From the NCBI RefSeq assembly GCF_904846705.1, contig NZ_CAJHBS010000018.1, positions 1 through 64,000 on the forward strand: DNA of 64,000 bases. Reading direction: 5' to 3'. Every line of letters starts with the position of its first letter. Position 1 is the stretch's first letter. A program made the position numbers and the translations under genes. Of the stretch, positions 27,296-37,396 are shown piece by piece. The notes under the pieces were generated by a model. It was not told the origin of the DNA. It saw only the letters and a list, made by a program, of their open reading frames with translations, and made no database searches. The stretch is from Psychrobacter sp. Pi2-52. GTDB taxonomy: Bacteria > Pseudomonadota > Gammaproteobacteria > Pseudomonadales > Moraxellaceae.

Positions 27296-28540
27296 TTGCC
27301 TACTCAATTCTCTCAATCACCTACTGCTATAAACTCCTTTGCCCCGCGCCTTCTCGATTGGTTTTCCGAAAATGGTCGTCATGACTTACCTTGGCAACAG
27401 CACCAAACCGATACGCCCAACCCTTATATTGTTTGGTTATCAGAAGTCATGCTTCAGCAAACACAAGTGACTACCGTACTGCCCTACTTTGCACGCTTTA
27501 TGGCGTCGTTTCCAACCGTGCAGGACTTGGCCGCAGCAGAATGGGATACCGTAGCAGAGCATTGGGCAGGGCTTGGTTACTATGCGCGCGCACGTAATTT
27601 ACATAAAGGCGCGAAGCAGTTGGTTGAGGTAATCGATAAAACGGGCGAGTTTCCGCAGACACTAGCAGGATGGGAAGCGATTTCGGGCGTTGGGCCATCG
27701 ACTGCTGGGGCGATTATGGCGATGGGATTGCATCATTATGGTGTCATCTGCGATGGTAATGTCAAACGAGTACTGACACGTTGGGCGGCAATTGACGGCG
27801 ATATCACCAAATCTGCTACCACCAAAGATTTATGGGCATTGGCAGAACGCCTAACACCGACAGAGAACTCAGGATTATTTGCGCAAGCTATGATGGATAT
27901 GGGTGCGACATTATGTACCCGTAGCAAGCCTGCCTGCCTATTATGTCCATTAAAAGAAGACTGCCTAGCCCATGCGCAAGGGCGCGAGACTGATTATCCC
28001 GTCAAAGCAAAAAAGCAGCCCAAACCTAGTAAATTCAGTGATGCCCTGCTAATCGAAAGTGAAGATGGTGAGATATTGTGGCTACAGCGCCCTGACAATG
28101 GTATCTGGGGTGGATTATGGAGTTTGCCATTACAGTTTGTGGAAAAAGTTGATGGTAAAGCGAACACTAAGGCTACTGTTAAAAAGACGCTAGCTAGCGC
28201 TGATAAGCCATCAAACACAGTAAACGATGTTCGTAGTAATGAAAAAGTATACGAAGCAGAGTTTACTACTGCTGAGCAAATCATAAATGAGTGGCTCATA
28301 AAAAATGAACTGGTCGCAAAATCAGTTAGCAATACCTTGCTCGATGACGCCCCTATTAAGCATTCGCTGACGCATTTTCACTGGTATTTGACCCCACGTA
28401 AATTAACGATTGACGCAACGCAGGTAGCTGAGCTAAATCAAAAATTAGCAGCGGCTGAAATTGACTTTAAATGGTTAACCGAACAAAAAGCGCAAGACAG
28501 CCTAGGACTACCTCGCGCGATGGTTAAAATCTTAGAATAA
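27296..28540 (+). CDS. mutY: A/G-specific adenine glycosylase
   Basis: Base-excision repair enzyme of 414 residues removing adenine mispaired with 8-oxoguanine. From this start the helix-hairpin-helix glycosylase has catalytic Glu50 in S-E-V-M-L-Q-Q and Asp153 in C-D-G-N-V-K. The four-Cys iron-sulfur cluster is seen as C-T-R-S-K-P-A-C-L-L-C followed by D-C. The C-terminal NUDIX-like 8-oxoG recognition domain (about 250-410) includes a polar insertion with K-A-N-T-K-A. Start choice: AAGGA at 27285-27289 is six bases before TTG 27296, against zero bases before ATG 27290, so TTG is favoured though unusual. A terminator at 28551 ends it. Confidence 0.95.
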   Translation: MPTQFSQSPTAINSFAPRLLDWFSENGRHDLPWQQHQTDTPNPYIVWLSEVMLQQTQVTTVLPYFARFMASFPTVQDLAAAEWDTVAEHWAGLGYYARARNLHKGAKQLVEVIDKTGEFPQTLAGWEAISGVGPSTAGAIMAMGLHHYGVICDGNVKRVLTRWAAIDGDITKSATTKDLWALAERLTPTENSGLFAQAMMDMGATLCTRSKPACLLCPLKEDCLAHAQGRETDYPVKAKKQPKPSKFSDALLIESEDGEILWLQRPDNGIWGGLWSLPLQFVEKVDGKANTKATVKKTLASADKPSNTVNDVRSNEKVYEAEFTTAEQIINEWLIKNELVAKSVSNTLLDDAPIKHSLTHFHWYLTPRKLTIDATQVAELNQKLAAAEIDFKWLTEQKAQDSLGLPRAMVKILE

Positions 28541-28550
28541 AAATTGGAAT

Positions 28551-28589
28551 AAAAAAAGCGACTCACTATTAATAATGAGTCGCTTTTTT
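28551..28589. terminator. Bidirectional terminator between mutY and tesB
   Basis: AAAAAAGCGACTCA (28552-28565) pairs perfectly with TGAGTCGCTTTTTT (28576-28589), with a ten-base loop that can pair further. Convergent mutY and tesB share it. Confidence 0.93.
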
Positions 28590-28626
28590 ATGATGATAAT
28601 ATAAAGATAACTAAGCCTACAGTACT

Positions 28627-29529
28627 CTAAGACTTTGGCACACGTAAACGCATGAGGCCTTCCTGTTGCACGGTAGCGACCAGTTTGCCATCTTGCCAAA
28701 ACTGACCATGATTCAACCCTTTCGCATTAGACGTGGTATCGCTCCACATGTCGTACAGCATCCATTTATTTAGGTCGAAGTCACGATGGAAATGCATCGA
28801 GTGATCGATACTGGCAGCCTGTAGACCACTGGTCATAAAGCTAACACCATGTGACATCAGCCCTGTACCAACTAAATAAAAGTCTGACGAAAATGCCAAT
28901 AGTGCTTGCTGAATAGCCACTGGCTGATTGCCCAATTCACGAATGCGTAGCCAGTTTGCTTGCTTAGGTTTCATTGGTTCTGGGCTAATCGGATTACGCG
29001 GCTTAACTGGCTTAATCTCGACATGACGGCGGCGCATAAATCTTGCTTTTAGCGCTTCTGGCACTTTTCCGACATTCTCTTCTTTTAAATCTTGCTCTGT
29101 TAGCAAGTCCTCTGGCGGTGGATAGACAGGCATGTCTTCTTGATACTCAAGCCCATCTTCCATCGGTGAAAACGAGGCAATCATTGAAAATATTACTTGT
29201 TCAACAGGCGGCTTACCACGTACTTCTTTGTACTGAATAGCCGTGACTTCACGTGCAGATAGACTACGACCATCACGCAATCGACGGACTTGGTATATCA
29301 CCGGTTGATTGATATCGCCACCACGCAAAAAATACCCATGCAGTGAATGACAAGGTTTGTCTTTATCTAATGTATGCGCCGCTGCCATAATTGCTTGAGC
29401 GAGCACTTGCCCACCAAATATACGACTGCCCACATAGTCATGGCTTTTACCCTCAAACACATCAGGGGTAACTTCAATAAGCGCGATAGTAGCCAGCAGC
29501 TCATCAATCAGTTGTAGATTATCGGACAT
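28627..29529 (-). CDS. tesB: Acyl-CoA thioesterase II
   Basis: Double-hotdog thioesterase of 300 residues hydrolysing medium and long acyl-CoA to free acid and CoA. The first hotdog holds R-I-F-G-G-Q-V-L-A-Q-A, and the second holds S-I-D-H-S-M-H-F-H-R with the active-site Asp, plus late G-L-N-H-G-Q-F-W-Q with Gln. The start ATG at 29529 has AAGGA about eleven bases upstream; a TTG nine codons upstream at 29556 lacks a site. It is convergent with mutY, and no other fatty acid gene is adjacent. Confidence 0.94.
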   Translation of the reverse strand: MSDNLQLIDELLATIALIEVTPDVFEGKSHDYVGSRIFGGQVLAQAIMAAAHTLDKDKPCHSLHGYFLRGGDINQPVIYQVRRLRDGRSLSAREVTAIQYKEVRGKPPVEQVIFSMIASFSPMEDGLEYQEDMPVYPPPEDLLTEQDLKEENVGKVPEALKARFMRRRHVEIKPVKPRNPISPEPMKPKQANWLRIRELGNQPVAIQQALLAFSSDFYLVGTGLMSHGVSFMTSGLQAASIDHSMHFHRDFDLNKWMLYDMWSDTTSNAKGLNHGQFWQDGKLVATVQQEGLMRLRVPKS

Positions 29530-29889
29530 GACGATATGTTTCCTTATTTTTATCAAAAACGCTCAGCATCTGATGATATTGATGCCATATAGCCATCATA
29601 TTTGAATGTAAAATAATGCGAGATCACTTGTTAAGATCTGTCGAAGGAGACCTTAAAATAAACATACAGACATCGTTAGCGATGTTATCACCGAATATTT
29701 ATTTTTTATAGAAAAGGTAAACATCTTACCCAATATTGGTGGCTTTGACTAGTTACTGTCAGCTTACTCATAAGTATTGCTTGTCAGTTTTTGCCAGACA
29801 AATCGCAACTAAAGAGCAAAGCAAGCAATCTCAACCATAAAAAAACGAGATGTATAATAACACCTCGTTTTTGACAAATACGCCGATGT
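29530..29889. other. Intergenic region tesB-rapA
   Basis: About 360 bp containing the tesB leader and, at its right end, the rapA terminator. No ORF with a ribosome binding site or RNA gene was seen. Confidence 0.35.
29838..29874 (-). terminator. Terminator after rapA
   Basis: AAAAACGAGATGT (29841-29853) pairs with ACACCTCGTTTTT (29860-29872) with one mismatch and a six-base loop. On the minus strand it follows rapA by about 20 bp and ends in a T tract; the plus strand also ends in T. Confidence 0.8.
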
Positions 29890-32778
29890 TTATGGCTTAA
29901 CTGCTACGAGTACGCGAATAGAGTCCGGTACTAATGACAAGTTACCAAGTGCTTGCTCACCTTGAGCTTTAAGCTGCTCTAGACGCTCAATCTCTTCAGG
30001 GCGTACGTTTGGATTGATCGTCTGTAGGTGTTTTAGACGCTTGATTTCACGTGACCACTGCTGGCTAAAGCGGCTACTTGCTTGCTCCCCAATATCAGCA
30101 ATCTGCTGACGAGCAATGTCTTCAGCTTCGTAATAACGCTGCTCAATCACATCGCCGCGTACTTTAATGACTTGGCGGGCACGGTTTTTGTCTAATCGCT
30201 CGACATGCGGCATAATCATCTCAGCACTGATACGAGCCGATAAATCACTACCCTGCTCACTGATAAAGACACGGATATTTTGCGTGGACAAAGTCGCTGG
30301 CAGATTGAGCACTTTTGGCGCGATTGCTTCAACACGGAAGTTCACCTCTAGCAGTACCATACCTTGCGGAACGGCGGCACTTTTTAGCATGGCAACTGTC
30401 GTATTACCAAAGGTGCTGGTGCTCGCTAGCTCATAAATCGCACGCATCAATGGATGCTCATGAGTGATAAACTCGATGTCTTCACGTTGAAGCGCTTGCT
30501 CGCGCTCAAAGGTCAGGGTCATACCGTCTTCATCACCAAGTGGCAAGCCATCAATATAATCACTAATCTCAGTGCTATCGATAGGCGCGATCACCCACGA
30601 GCCATCACGCTGGATGTTATGATCGATATTGGCAGACGCAAAGAAACGCTCAATAAAGTGCGGCAGCAAATTATTACCATCAAAGTCACGCATAGCATCA
30701 GCGATACGACCTGCGACACGCGGACGACATGAGTTGTACTCTAACAGGCGATCACGACCAGCTTGTAGCTGTGCCTCTAGTCCCAAACGTGTCTGTAGCG
30801 CCTCGTCAATGATGTTTTGCAAGATGACATTATTTTCAGCGGTATCAGCACCCTCAAGCATTGGCTTAAGCTCTTGGATATATTGCTCTTGTACGCTTTG
30901 TGCCGTTGGCGATATCTGATTGAACATGTTCAGCGCATCGTTGTACCACTGATACAGACGCTCTTGCGCTGTACCTTGTACATAAGGCACATGTAGCATG
31001 ATTTGCTGCGTCTGACCGATACGATCTAGACGGCCGATACGCTGCTCTAACGTATCTGGATTAGCAGGCAGATCCCATAGTATTAACTGGCTTGCAAACT
31101 GGAAGTTACGACCTTCTGAACCAATTTCTGAACACAGTAGTATCTGAGCACCTTCACTATCTGCAAAGAATGCGGCCGCTTGGTCACGCTCAAGCAAAGT
31201 CATCTGCTCAGTAAAGATAGCTGTCTTAATGCCTGCATGCAGACGCAATACCGCCTCTAAACTCTCTACCGTCGCACCACTACGAGCGATTAATAGGACT
31301 TTTTGATGCTTAAGCTCACCGCGCAAAATATCAATCAACCAAGCAACACGTGGATCATCTTCTAGCCAGCCACCGTCTGGTTGGTTTTCTTCGCCCCATA
31401 GCTGCTCACGCAACTTGCCATTGGTTTGATAGCTATCTTTCCATGCTTCAGGAAGTGGCAATGGATATGGCTGACTACTACGGCCATAGAATCCTTTGAC
31501 ACTCTCACGAGTATTACGGAACAAAATACGACCTGTACCATGACGATCTAACAGCTCATTTAGTGCATGCGTTCGTAGTTTTTCATCTTCATTGATTGAG
31601 GATAGCTCTTCAATACTAATGTCTAGTAGGCTACTTAAAGCAGCGATTTGACCTTCATTCAATGGCTTTTCTTCTATTAAGACGCCAGCAACTGCTGCTG
31701 TTTCTGCAAAAGCTTCTTGACCATCGATAAACTCATCCAAATCATCAAAACGATCTGGATCAAGTAGACGCAAACGGGCAAAGTGACTTTGCGCCCCAAG
31801 CTGCTCTGGCGTTGCTGTCAATAGCATCACGCCTGGCGTTTCTTCTGCGAAATCCGCAATCAAGTCATACTTATCATTGCCGCCCTGTGCTTCATCCCAA
31901 TGCAGATGATGCGCTTCATCAACAACCAATAAATCAAACCCTGCATCCATCGCTTGGTCGTATAAGTCTGGGTGATCGAGCAATAAATCCATACCACCAA
32001 TGATACATTGCTCAGTGGCGAAGACGTTTTGTTCAGGATCGTGTTCTTTGATAGCCGCAGTACGTACTAGATCAAACAATGCAAAGTTTAGGTTAAAGCG
32101 ACGACGCAGCTCAATCATCCATTGATACTGCAAACTATCGGGTACTAAAATCAATACACGCTCAGCTTTGCCTGTTAGCAACTGCTGATGAATAATCATG
32201 CCCGCTTCGATGGTTTTACCAAGGCCAACTTCATCAGCCAATAGTACACGCGGCGCGATACGCTTGCCAACTTCATGTGCGATATATAGCTGATGCTCGA
32301 TGATATCGACACGTGCACCCATTAGGCCTTTTAGTGGATGGCCTGCTAGCGCTGACTGCATGCGCAAGATGTCTTGGCGCAGCTCATACCAGTCACCACG
32401 TTCAATACGGCCAGCAAGCAAGCGCTCAAGCGGCTTGGCCAACGTGATATTGGCAGCAAGGCGGGTTTCCATGATGCCGCGCTCGTGCTCATCGACACCA
32501 TATTTAAGTACGCCCATCACCTCATCAACAGCATTGACCGTATAGCTTTTGCCATCTTGATCGTAGATGCTATCGCCCACTTTAAACACCACGCGCGATA
32601 ATGGCGCAGAGTTTTTTGCGTAGACGCGTGTCTCTTCACTTTGCGGAAATAAAATATGCACACATCGGTCGTCAACATCGATGACCACACCTAAGCCAAG
32701 CTCAGACTCCGTATCAGATAAATAACGTTGACCAACGGCGAATTCAGTACTGTGCAATGAAGCAATAGAGGTAGTCAT
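29890..32778 (-). CDS. rapA: RNA polymerase-associated ATPase RapA
   Basis: Swi2/Snf2 ATPase of 962 residues that recycles RNA polymerase after transcription, as known for E. coli RapA. The N-terminal tandem Tudor-like domains (to about 110) are followed by the ATPase: Walker A D-E-V-G-L-G-K-T with Lys188, the DEAH box at residues 287-290, then motifs in the second RecA domain including I-G-R-L-D-R-I-G-Q-T. The C-terminal spacer and domains reach the full family length of about 960-970. No ribosome binding site is evident at the ATG. The gene is monocistronic and divergent from the dehydrogenase gene at 33214. Confidence 0.97.
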   Translation of the reverse strand: MTTSIASLHSTEFAVGQRYLSDTESELGLGVVIDVDDRCVHILFPQSEETRVYAKNSAPLSRVVFKVGDSIYDQDGKSYTVNAVDEVMGVLKYGVDEHERGIMETRLAANITLAKPLERLLAGRIERGDWYELRQDILRMQSALAGHPLKGLMGARVDIIEHQLYIAHEVGKRIAPRVLLADEVGLGKTIEAGMIIHQQLLTGKAERVLILVPDSLQYQWMIELRRRFNLNFALFDLVRTAAIKEHDPEQNVFATEQCIIGGMDLLLDHPDLYDQAMDAGFDLLVVDEAHHLHWDEAQGGNDKYDLIADFAEETPGVMLLTATPEQLGAQSHFARLRLLDPDRFDDLDEFIDGQEAFAETAAVAGVLIEEKPLNEGQIAALSSLLDISIEELSSINEDEKLRTHALNELLDRHGTGRILFRNTRESVKGFYGRSSQPYPLPLPEAWKDSYQTNGKLREQLWGEENQPDGGWLEDDPRVAWLIDILRGELKHQKVLLIARSGATVESLEAVLRLHAGIKTAIFTEQMTLLERDQAAAFFADSEGAQILLCSEIGSEGRNFQFASQLILWDLPANPDTLEQRIGRLDRIGQTQQIMLHVPYVQGTAQERLYQWYNDALNMFNQISPTAQSVQEQYIQELKPMLEGADTAENNVILQNIIDEALQTRLGLEAQLQAGRDRLLEYNSCRPRVAGRIADAMRDFDGNNLLPHFIERFFASANIDHNIQRDGSWVIAPIDSTEISDYIDGLPLGDEDGMTLTFEREQALQREDIEFITHEHPLMRAIYELASTSTFGNTTVAMLKSAAVPQGMVLLEVNFRVEAIAPKVLNLPATLSTQNIRVFISEQGSDLSARISAEMIMPHVERLDKNRARQVIKVRGDVIEQRYYEAEDIARQQIADIGEQASSRFSQQWSREIKRLKHLQTINPNVRPEEIERLEQLKAQGEQALGNLSLVPDSIRVLVAVKP

Positions 32779-33213
32779 AAGGCGATGTCTTTTGTACTCA
32801 GATAATGAAATTTAGATAGCAATGGTAGATTGTGATAGCGGTAAGATTACAAAGAACATAAATCGTCAATAGACGCAAAATAAATGTCGTAATCTTAGTA
32901 GAGCCAGCAGCTCAGTCACACCATTATATAACGTTAGCGGGTAGATGAGTGCGTTAAGTTGAATTTTCAAGAGGCAGCTTGCGATAGCTATGATTTTATA
33001 AGTTATTTGATCGATACTATGTCAGACCAATACACGATTGTTAAATAATACAGATTATCCTATTTTATCAGCAGCTTATATCTATTTAATCGATATTTAG
33101 TTGATTCGTTTTTGACTAAAAATACCAACGTGCTACATTAAGCCGATAAGAAATCATGCGATAACCATTTATTCGCTAACTATTTATAAGACAACAATAA
33201 GTAAGGACTAGCT
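32779..33213. other. Divergent intergenic region rapA / dehydrogenase
   Basis: These 435 bp separate divergent genes and must hold both promoters. I could not pick out a confident -35/-10 pair, and I see no gene or repeat in it. Confidence 0.3.
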
Positions 33214-34161
33214 ATGCAAGCCGTTTTTTTAGATAAAGGTACTTTTTCTGAAGGTATTGACCTGCCAGCGCCAATAGGTGTGAGCGATTACATCACTTAT
33301 AACGACACGCCAAAAGACACGGCTGTCATCATTGAGCGCTGCAAAAATGCTGACATTATTATCACCAACAAAGTACAAATTGGTGCTGAGGTTATAGAGC
33401 AATTACCGAAGCTTAAGCTTATTCAACTGACTGCCACTGGCATGAATAACGTCGATCAAGATGCTTGCGATAAGCACGGTGTTGCGCTGTTCAATGTCGC
33501 TGGCTATGCGGTCAAAAGCGTGCCCGAACACACATTTATGCTCATGTTGACAGCTATGCGTGCTGGTATTCATTATCATCAAAAAGTCGCTGATGGCACG
33601 TGGCTGGCAAACGGTAATTTTTGCCTGCTAGATATTCCGCTGATTGATTTGGAAGATAAGACGTTAGGTATTATTGGTATTGGCACTATCGGCAAGCGCG
33701 TGACCGAGATTGCTCGTGCCTTTGGTATGACCGTACTGTGGGCAGAGCACCAAGGACGTGAACCACGCAGCGACGACTATACCGCGTTTGATGAAGTGCT
33801 GGCACGTGCGGATGTGATCAGTCTGCACTGCCCATTGAACGAACAAACTGAGCATCTTATTAATAAAGATACTCTGGCAAAAATGGTTAAACAACCGCTC
33901 ATTGTCAACGTCGCCCGTGGCGGCATCGTTGATAGCCAAGCATTAACTGACGCGGTTAATAATGAGCAAATCATCGGCTATGCTAGCGATGTGTTTGAAC
34001 AAGAACCGATCGCCGATAATGACCCTTTGCTCAGTATCAGCGACCATCCGCGTGTTATCTTTAGTCCGCATAATGCATGGGGCAGCAAAAGCGCTCAAGA
34101 GACCTTGTGGCAGATGTTAAGCAAGCAAGTGGCCGATTTCATCGACAATCATCATCAATAA
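33214..34161 (+). CDS. D-2-hydroxyacid dehydrogenase (hydroxypyruvate reductase-like)
   Basis: NAD(P)-dependent dehydrogenase of 315 residues. The Rossmann motif I-G-I-G-T-I-G-K-R is at about residues 152-160; the catalytic set is Arg235 in V-A-R-G-G, Glu264 in F-E-Q-E-P and His286 in S-P-H-N-A-W-G. The whole sequence fits the glycerate dehydrogenase/HprA branch, reducing hydroxypyruvate or glyoxylate; other 2-keto acids are possible. AAGGACTAGCT precedes the ATG, at usual spacing. It converges with the monooxygenase gene, with 11 bp between stops. Confidence 0.88.
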   Translation: MQAVFLDKGTFSEGIDLPAPIGVSDYITYNDTPKDTAVIIERCKNADIIITNKVQIGAEVIEQLPKLKLIQLTATGMNNVDQDACDKHGVALFNVAGYAVKSVPEHTFMLMLTAMRAGIHYHQKVADGTWLANGNFCLLDIPLIDLEDKTLGIIGIGTIGKRVTEIARAFGMTVLWAEHQGREPRSDDYTAFDEVLARADVISLHCPLNEQTEHLINKDTLAKMVKQPLIVNVARGGIVDSQALTDAVNNEQIIGYASDVFEQEPIADNDPLLSISDHPRVIFSPHNAWGSKSAQETLWQMLSKQVADFIDNHHQ

Positions 34162-34172
34162 TTACCAAGATA

Positions 34173-35798
34173 CTAACGACTGAACCGTAACCAGTCGTCT
34201 TTTACCTTACGATACTTAAGCATGATTCGATCGCTTAAATAGTTGTTGGTCACGAACCAAGGATAGCGATCGCCTTGCTTAGGTAGCTCGTCTTTGCCGC
34301 GTCTGACATAACCAGACGATAGCGAACCCATCACGGTATCTGCTTGAGCACAGGCTGTCATATCGTCAGTCTGTGCTTGTGGCATGGCGACCTGATAGCG
34401 GTTTTTATGCATATACCCCAGCAGCCTCACTACATATTGACAGGCCAAGTCGATTTTTAGTGTCCACGAGGCATTGGTATAGCCAAACAGTGCAGCCAGA
34501 TTAGGTATGCCTTCTATCATGACTGCCTTATAAGTCATACGCGTGCCGATATCGACGGCCTGACCGTCGATATATACCGCTGCCCCGCCCAGCATCTGTA
34601 GCTTTAAGCCAGTCGCGGTAACGATGATATCAGCGTCGAGATGCTGACCAGATTGCAGCATAATTCCCGTTGCAGTAAAGTGACTGATTTGATCGGTCAC
34701 TACTGTTGCACGTTTGTCCTGTAAAGCTTTGAATAAATCACCGTCAGGTACCGCACATACTCGTTGATCCCATGGATTGTAGTCAGGCATAAAATGCTTG
34801 CTATCAATGCCGCTACCTTTTAACTCTTTTTTCACCCCATTTTTTAAGACTGCCTTCATCACCTTGGGTGCATGAGTCGCAACTTTATACAGGCCTTGTT
34901 GCCGTAACACGTTGCGCGCGCGTAATACCGTATAGGCCTGCTCTTTTGATAATGGTGAAAACTTGCCAGATAGCCAGTCAATAGCATGGTCATCACCCGG
35001 CACGCTTGCCACATAGGTCGGCGTACGCTGCAGCATCGTGACATGACGCGCACACTGACCACTGTCTTTATCTACTAGCGCAGGTAGCAACGTCATCGCC
35101 GTGGCACCACTACCAATAACGACAACTTTTTTATCATCATAGTCTAGATTATTCCAGTGCTGTGGATGAATGATTTGACCGTGGAAATTCTCTTCTCCAT
35201 CAAAATGTGGGCGATAGCCTTGCTCATAATCATAATAACCAGTGGCCCCTACGATAAACTTAGCAGTCTTAACAAACCTCTCACCGCTTGCATGGTTTTT
35301 AATAGTTGCTGACCACCGTTGATCCTCACTAGACCATGATATCTGCTGAACTTCATGCTGATAGTGGATATGTTCGCTCACCCCAAACTCGCGTGCCGTA
35401 TCGGCGATATAGCGCTTGATATCATCGCCTGCTGCAAGCATTCTATAATCAAGCCACGGCCTAAAGTTATAACCAAAGGTCAGGGCGTCAGAGTCAGAGC
35501 GAATCCCGGGATAGGTAAATAAATCCCATGTACCACCCAAATCAGCACGCTTTTCTAAAATAGCAAAGCGCTGTGGAGGTTTTTGCTTATTAGTCGGTTT
35601 TGCCTGCTTTTGCTTTTTAGAAGCTTTATGACCAAATAGGCCTTTATGCTGCTGTTGCTGTAAACGGCAAGCCATGCCAATACCTGCAATACCCGCACCG
35701 ATGATCAATACTTCATAGTCGGCTACTTTACCCGTCTTTGATTTTCTACCTTTAAAGCGGTTTTTGATAGCCTGTTTGGTAGTGGTGATATCAAGCAT
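34173..35798 (-). CDS. Flavoprotein monooxygenase, Baeyer-Villiger type
   Basis: FAD- and NADPH-dependent monooxygenase of 541 residues. The FAD motif G-A-G-I-A-G-I-G is at about residues 34-41 and is followed by a Lys/Gln-rich insertion; the NADPH motif G-S-G-A-T-A is near 220. The Baeyer-Villiger fingerprint F-x-G-x-x-x-H-x-x-x-W is present as F-H-G-Q-I-I-H-P-Q-H-W. A third dinucleotide-type segment T-A-T-G-L is late. Substrate (ketone, aldehyde or sulfide) is unknown. AAGGATGG precedes the ATG. The first 30 residues are basic, giving a likely flexible end rather than a signal peptide. Confidence 0.88.
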   Translation of the reverse strand: MLDITTTKQAIKNRFKGRKSKTGKVADYEVLIIGAGIAGIGMACRLQQQQHKGLFGHKASKKQKQAKPTNKQKPPQRFAILEKRADLGGTWDLFTYPGIRSDSDALTFGYNFRPWLDYRMLAAGDDIKRYIADTAREFGVSEHIHYQHEVQQISWSSEDQRWSATIKNHASGERFVKTAKFIVGATGYYDYEQGYRPHFDGEENFHGQIIHPQHWNNLDYDDKKVVVIGSGATAMTLLPALVDKDSGQCARHVTMLQRTPTYVASVPGDDHAIDWLSGKFSPLSKEQAYTVLRARNVLRQQGLYKVATHAPKVMKAVLKNGVKKELKGSGIDSKHFMPDYNPWDQRVCAVPDGDLFKALQDKRATVVTDQISHFTATGIMLQSGQHLDADIIVTATGLKLQMLGGAAVYIDGQAVDIGTRMTYKAVMIEGIPNLAALFGYTNASWTLKIDLACQYVVRLLGYMHKNRYQVAMPQAQTDDMTACAQADTVMGSLSSGYVRRGKDELPKQGDRYPWFVTNNYLSDRIMLKYRKVKDDWLRFSR

Positions 35799-35892
35799 AC
35801 TTCCATCCTTGTATTTGCATGACTGGCATTTTATAGCTGGCTTTAGAGCCGTTTATCGCATCTATTAACAGCAAGCGGCAAAATCTAACGAT

Positions 35893-36606
35893 TTAAAATG
35901 GGCAGGGACTTTCCCAGTCCATCCAAGCACCCAGTACTGGATGCTTTAAACGCAATTGCTGTGCATGTAAGTTGAGCCTTGGGGCTATCCCTAGTGCGGC
36001 ACCTTCAGCATAAATCGGATCGCCAATCATCACATGATCGACATGGACCATATGTACGCGTAGCTGATGACTGCGACCCGTGACTGGCTTTAGCATGACC
36101 CGAGTGACTGCCTCGCCATTACAGGTTTCATGAGCCACAACTTCATACAACGTCAGTGCATGCTTCGACCAGTCGTGATCGACGATATGGCGCGGTTTGG
36201 TACTTGGCTCATAGCGTACTGGCACTGATATCTCACCAGTTGCACCGACCTGCTCCCATTTACCAAAGACACGTGCTTGATATTTCTTTTGCGGTAGACG
36301 CTCGATGAATTGCTTACTGATATTGGTTTGCGCTGCTGCATTTTTTGCAAAAATAAGCAGTCCCGACGTGTCCATATCTAAGCGGTGAATCAATTTGACG
36401 GCTGGATTGGCACGCTCAAGACGAGCAAGAAGACTGACTTTGAGTGTTTTACCATCAACGCTCAATAGGCCTGCAGGTTTATCAACCACCCAAATGTCAT
36501 CGTCTTCATAAACCGTAATCTCTTGTGCAAAATTTTTAAAGAACTCAAGCGGATAAGCGCTTTCTTGGGCATTGAGGGCATTAACTTCTTCATCGGTAAA
36601 AGGCAT
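35893..36606 (-). CDS. rluA: RluA family pseudouridine synthase
   Basis: RNA-modifying enzyme of 237 residues converting uridine to pseudouridine. The catalytic Asp is in H-R-L-D-M-D-T-S-G-L-L. There is no N-terminal S4 domain, which fits RluA (23S U746 and tRNA U32) rather than RluC or RluD; the substrate call is an inference from that. The C-terminal R-S-H-Q-L-R-V-H-M is the usual closing motif. The gene is divergent from trxA. Confidence 0.88.
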   Translation of the reverse strand: MPFTDEEVNALNAQESAYPLEFFKNFAQEITVYEDDDIWVVDKPAGLLSVDGKTLKVSLLARLERANPAVKLIHRLDMDTSGLLIFAKNAAAQTNISKQFIERLPQKKYQARVFGKWEQVGATGEISVPVRYEPSTKPRHIVDHDWSKHALTLYEVVAHETCNGEAVTRVMLKPVTGRSHQLRVHMVHVDHVMIGDPIYAEGAALGIAPRLNLHAQQLRLKHPVLGAWMDWESPCPF

Positions 36607-37069
36607 AAATTTAACTACTTATGTAAATTGGTTTTAAGATAAGGATTTTTGGCGGCTAATACTACAGACACGACAGCCATTTCAGGAACAACGGTTATTC
36701 GGATAAAAGGGCAAAAATTTGGCTGATTTTTAACGTTATTAATATCACTAGCTGCTAATCACTAGCTACTACGCAAACGAGGTATAAAATACGACTTATA
36801 TCGCACTGAGATACATACTTTGATAAGGATAATCGTATTAAATAACAGATTAGACACGCTTGTGCTGCACCGTTTCGATTTATTGTGCTAATACTAGTTG
36901 TTAAACAATTTAACCAGCCTGTATCTGTCAAATTAGGGCAAACATGTTAATATAATGGCACATTTTCACCCCTTCTAAACAATTCTTTGACCACCAACTG
37001 ATTTATTATTAAACCAATATATAGGTTGATGAGTGGTGATAGAAGTAATAAAACAAGAGAGATAAAATT
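36607..37069. other. Divergent intergenic region rluA / trxA
   Basis: 463 bp that must hold the promoters of rluA and trxA. A perfect TATAAT at 36951-36956 about 115 bp before trxA is the best candidate -10 box on the plus strand; its -35 box (TGTCAA at 36926-36931) is too far at 19 bases. No gene or RNA was seen. Confidence 0.35.
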
Positions 37070-37396
37070 ATGTCAGACCTTATTGTACATACTACCGACA
37101 CAGACTTTGATCAAGACGTTCTACAATCAGACGTACCTGTACTAGTAGACTTCTGGGCGCCATGGTGTGGTCCTTGTAAAGCCATTGCTCCTATTTTAGA
37201 AGATCTAGCGACTGAGTACCAAGGTAAAGTTAAAATCGTCAAAGTAGACGTAGACAACAACCCACAAGCGGCCAGCCGTTTTGGTATTCGTAACATCCCA
37301 ACGCTATTTGTATTCAAAGATGGCGAAAAAGTTGACTCAGTAATGGGCCTACAGCCAAAAGCTGAATTGGCTAAAGTATTAGACAAGCATTTATAA
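37070..37396 (+). CDS. trxA: Thioredoxin 1
   Basis: Cytosolic 108-residue disulfide reductase. The active site W-C-G-P-C has Cys33 and Cys36; the cis-proline segment I-P-T-L-F-V-F and the buried Asp of V-D-F-W-A-P are intact. Length and sequence match the usual Trx1. AGAGAGAT before the ATG is the ribosome binding site. A terminator at 37450 separates it from rho, the common neighbour. Confidence 0.97.
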   Translation: MSDLIVHTTDTDFDQDVLQSDVPVLVDFWAPWCGPCKAIAPILEDLATEYQGKVKIVKVDVDNNPQAASRFGIRNIPTLFVFKDGEKVDSVMGLQPKAELAKVLDKHL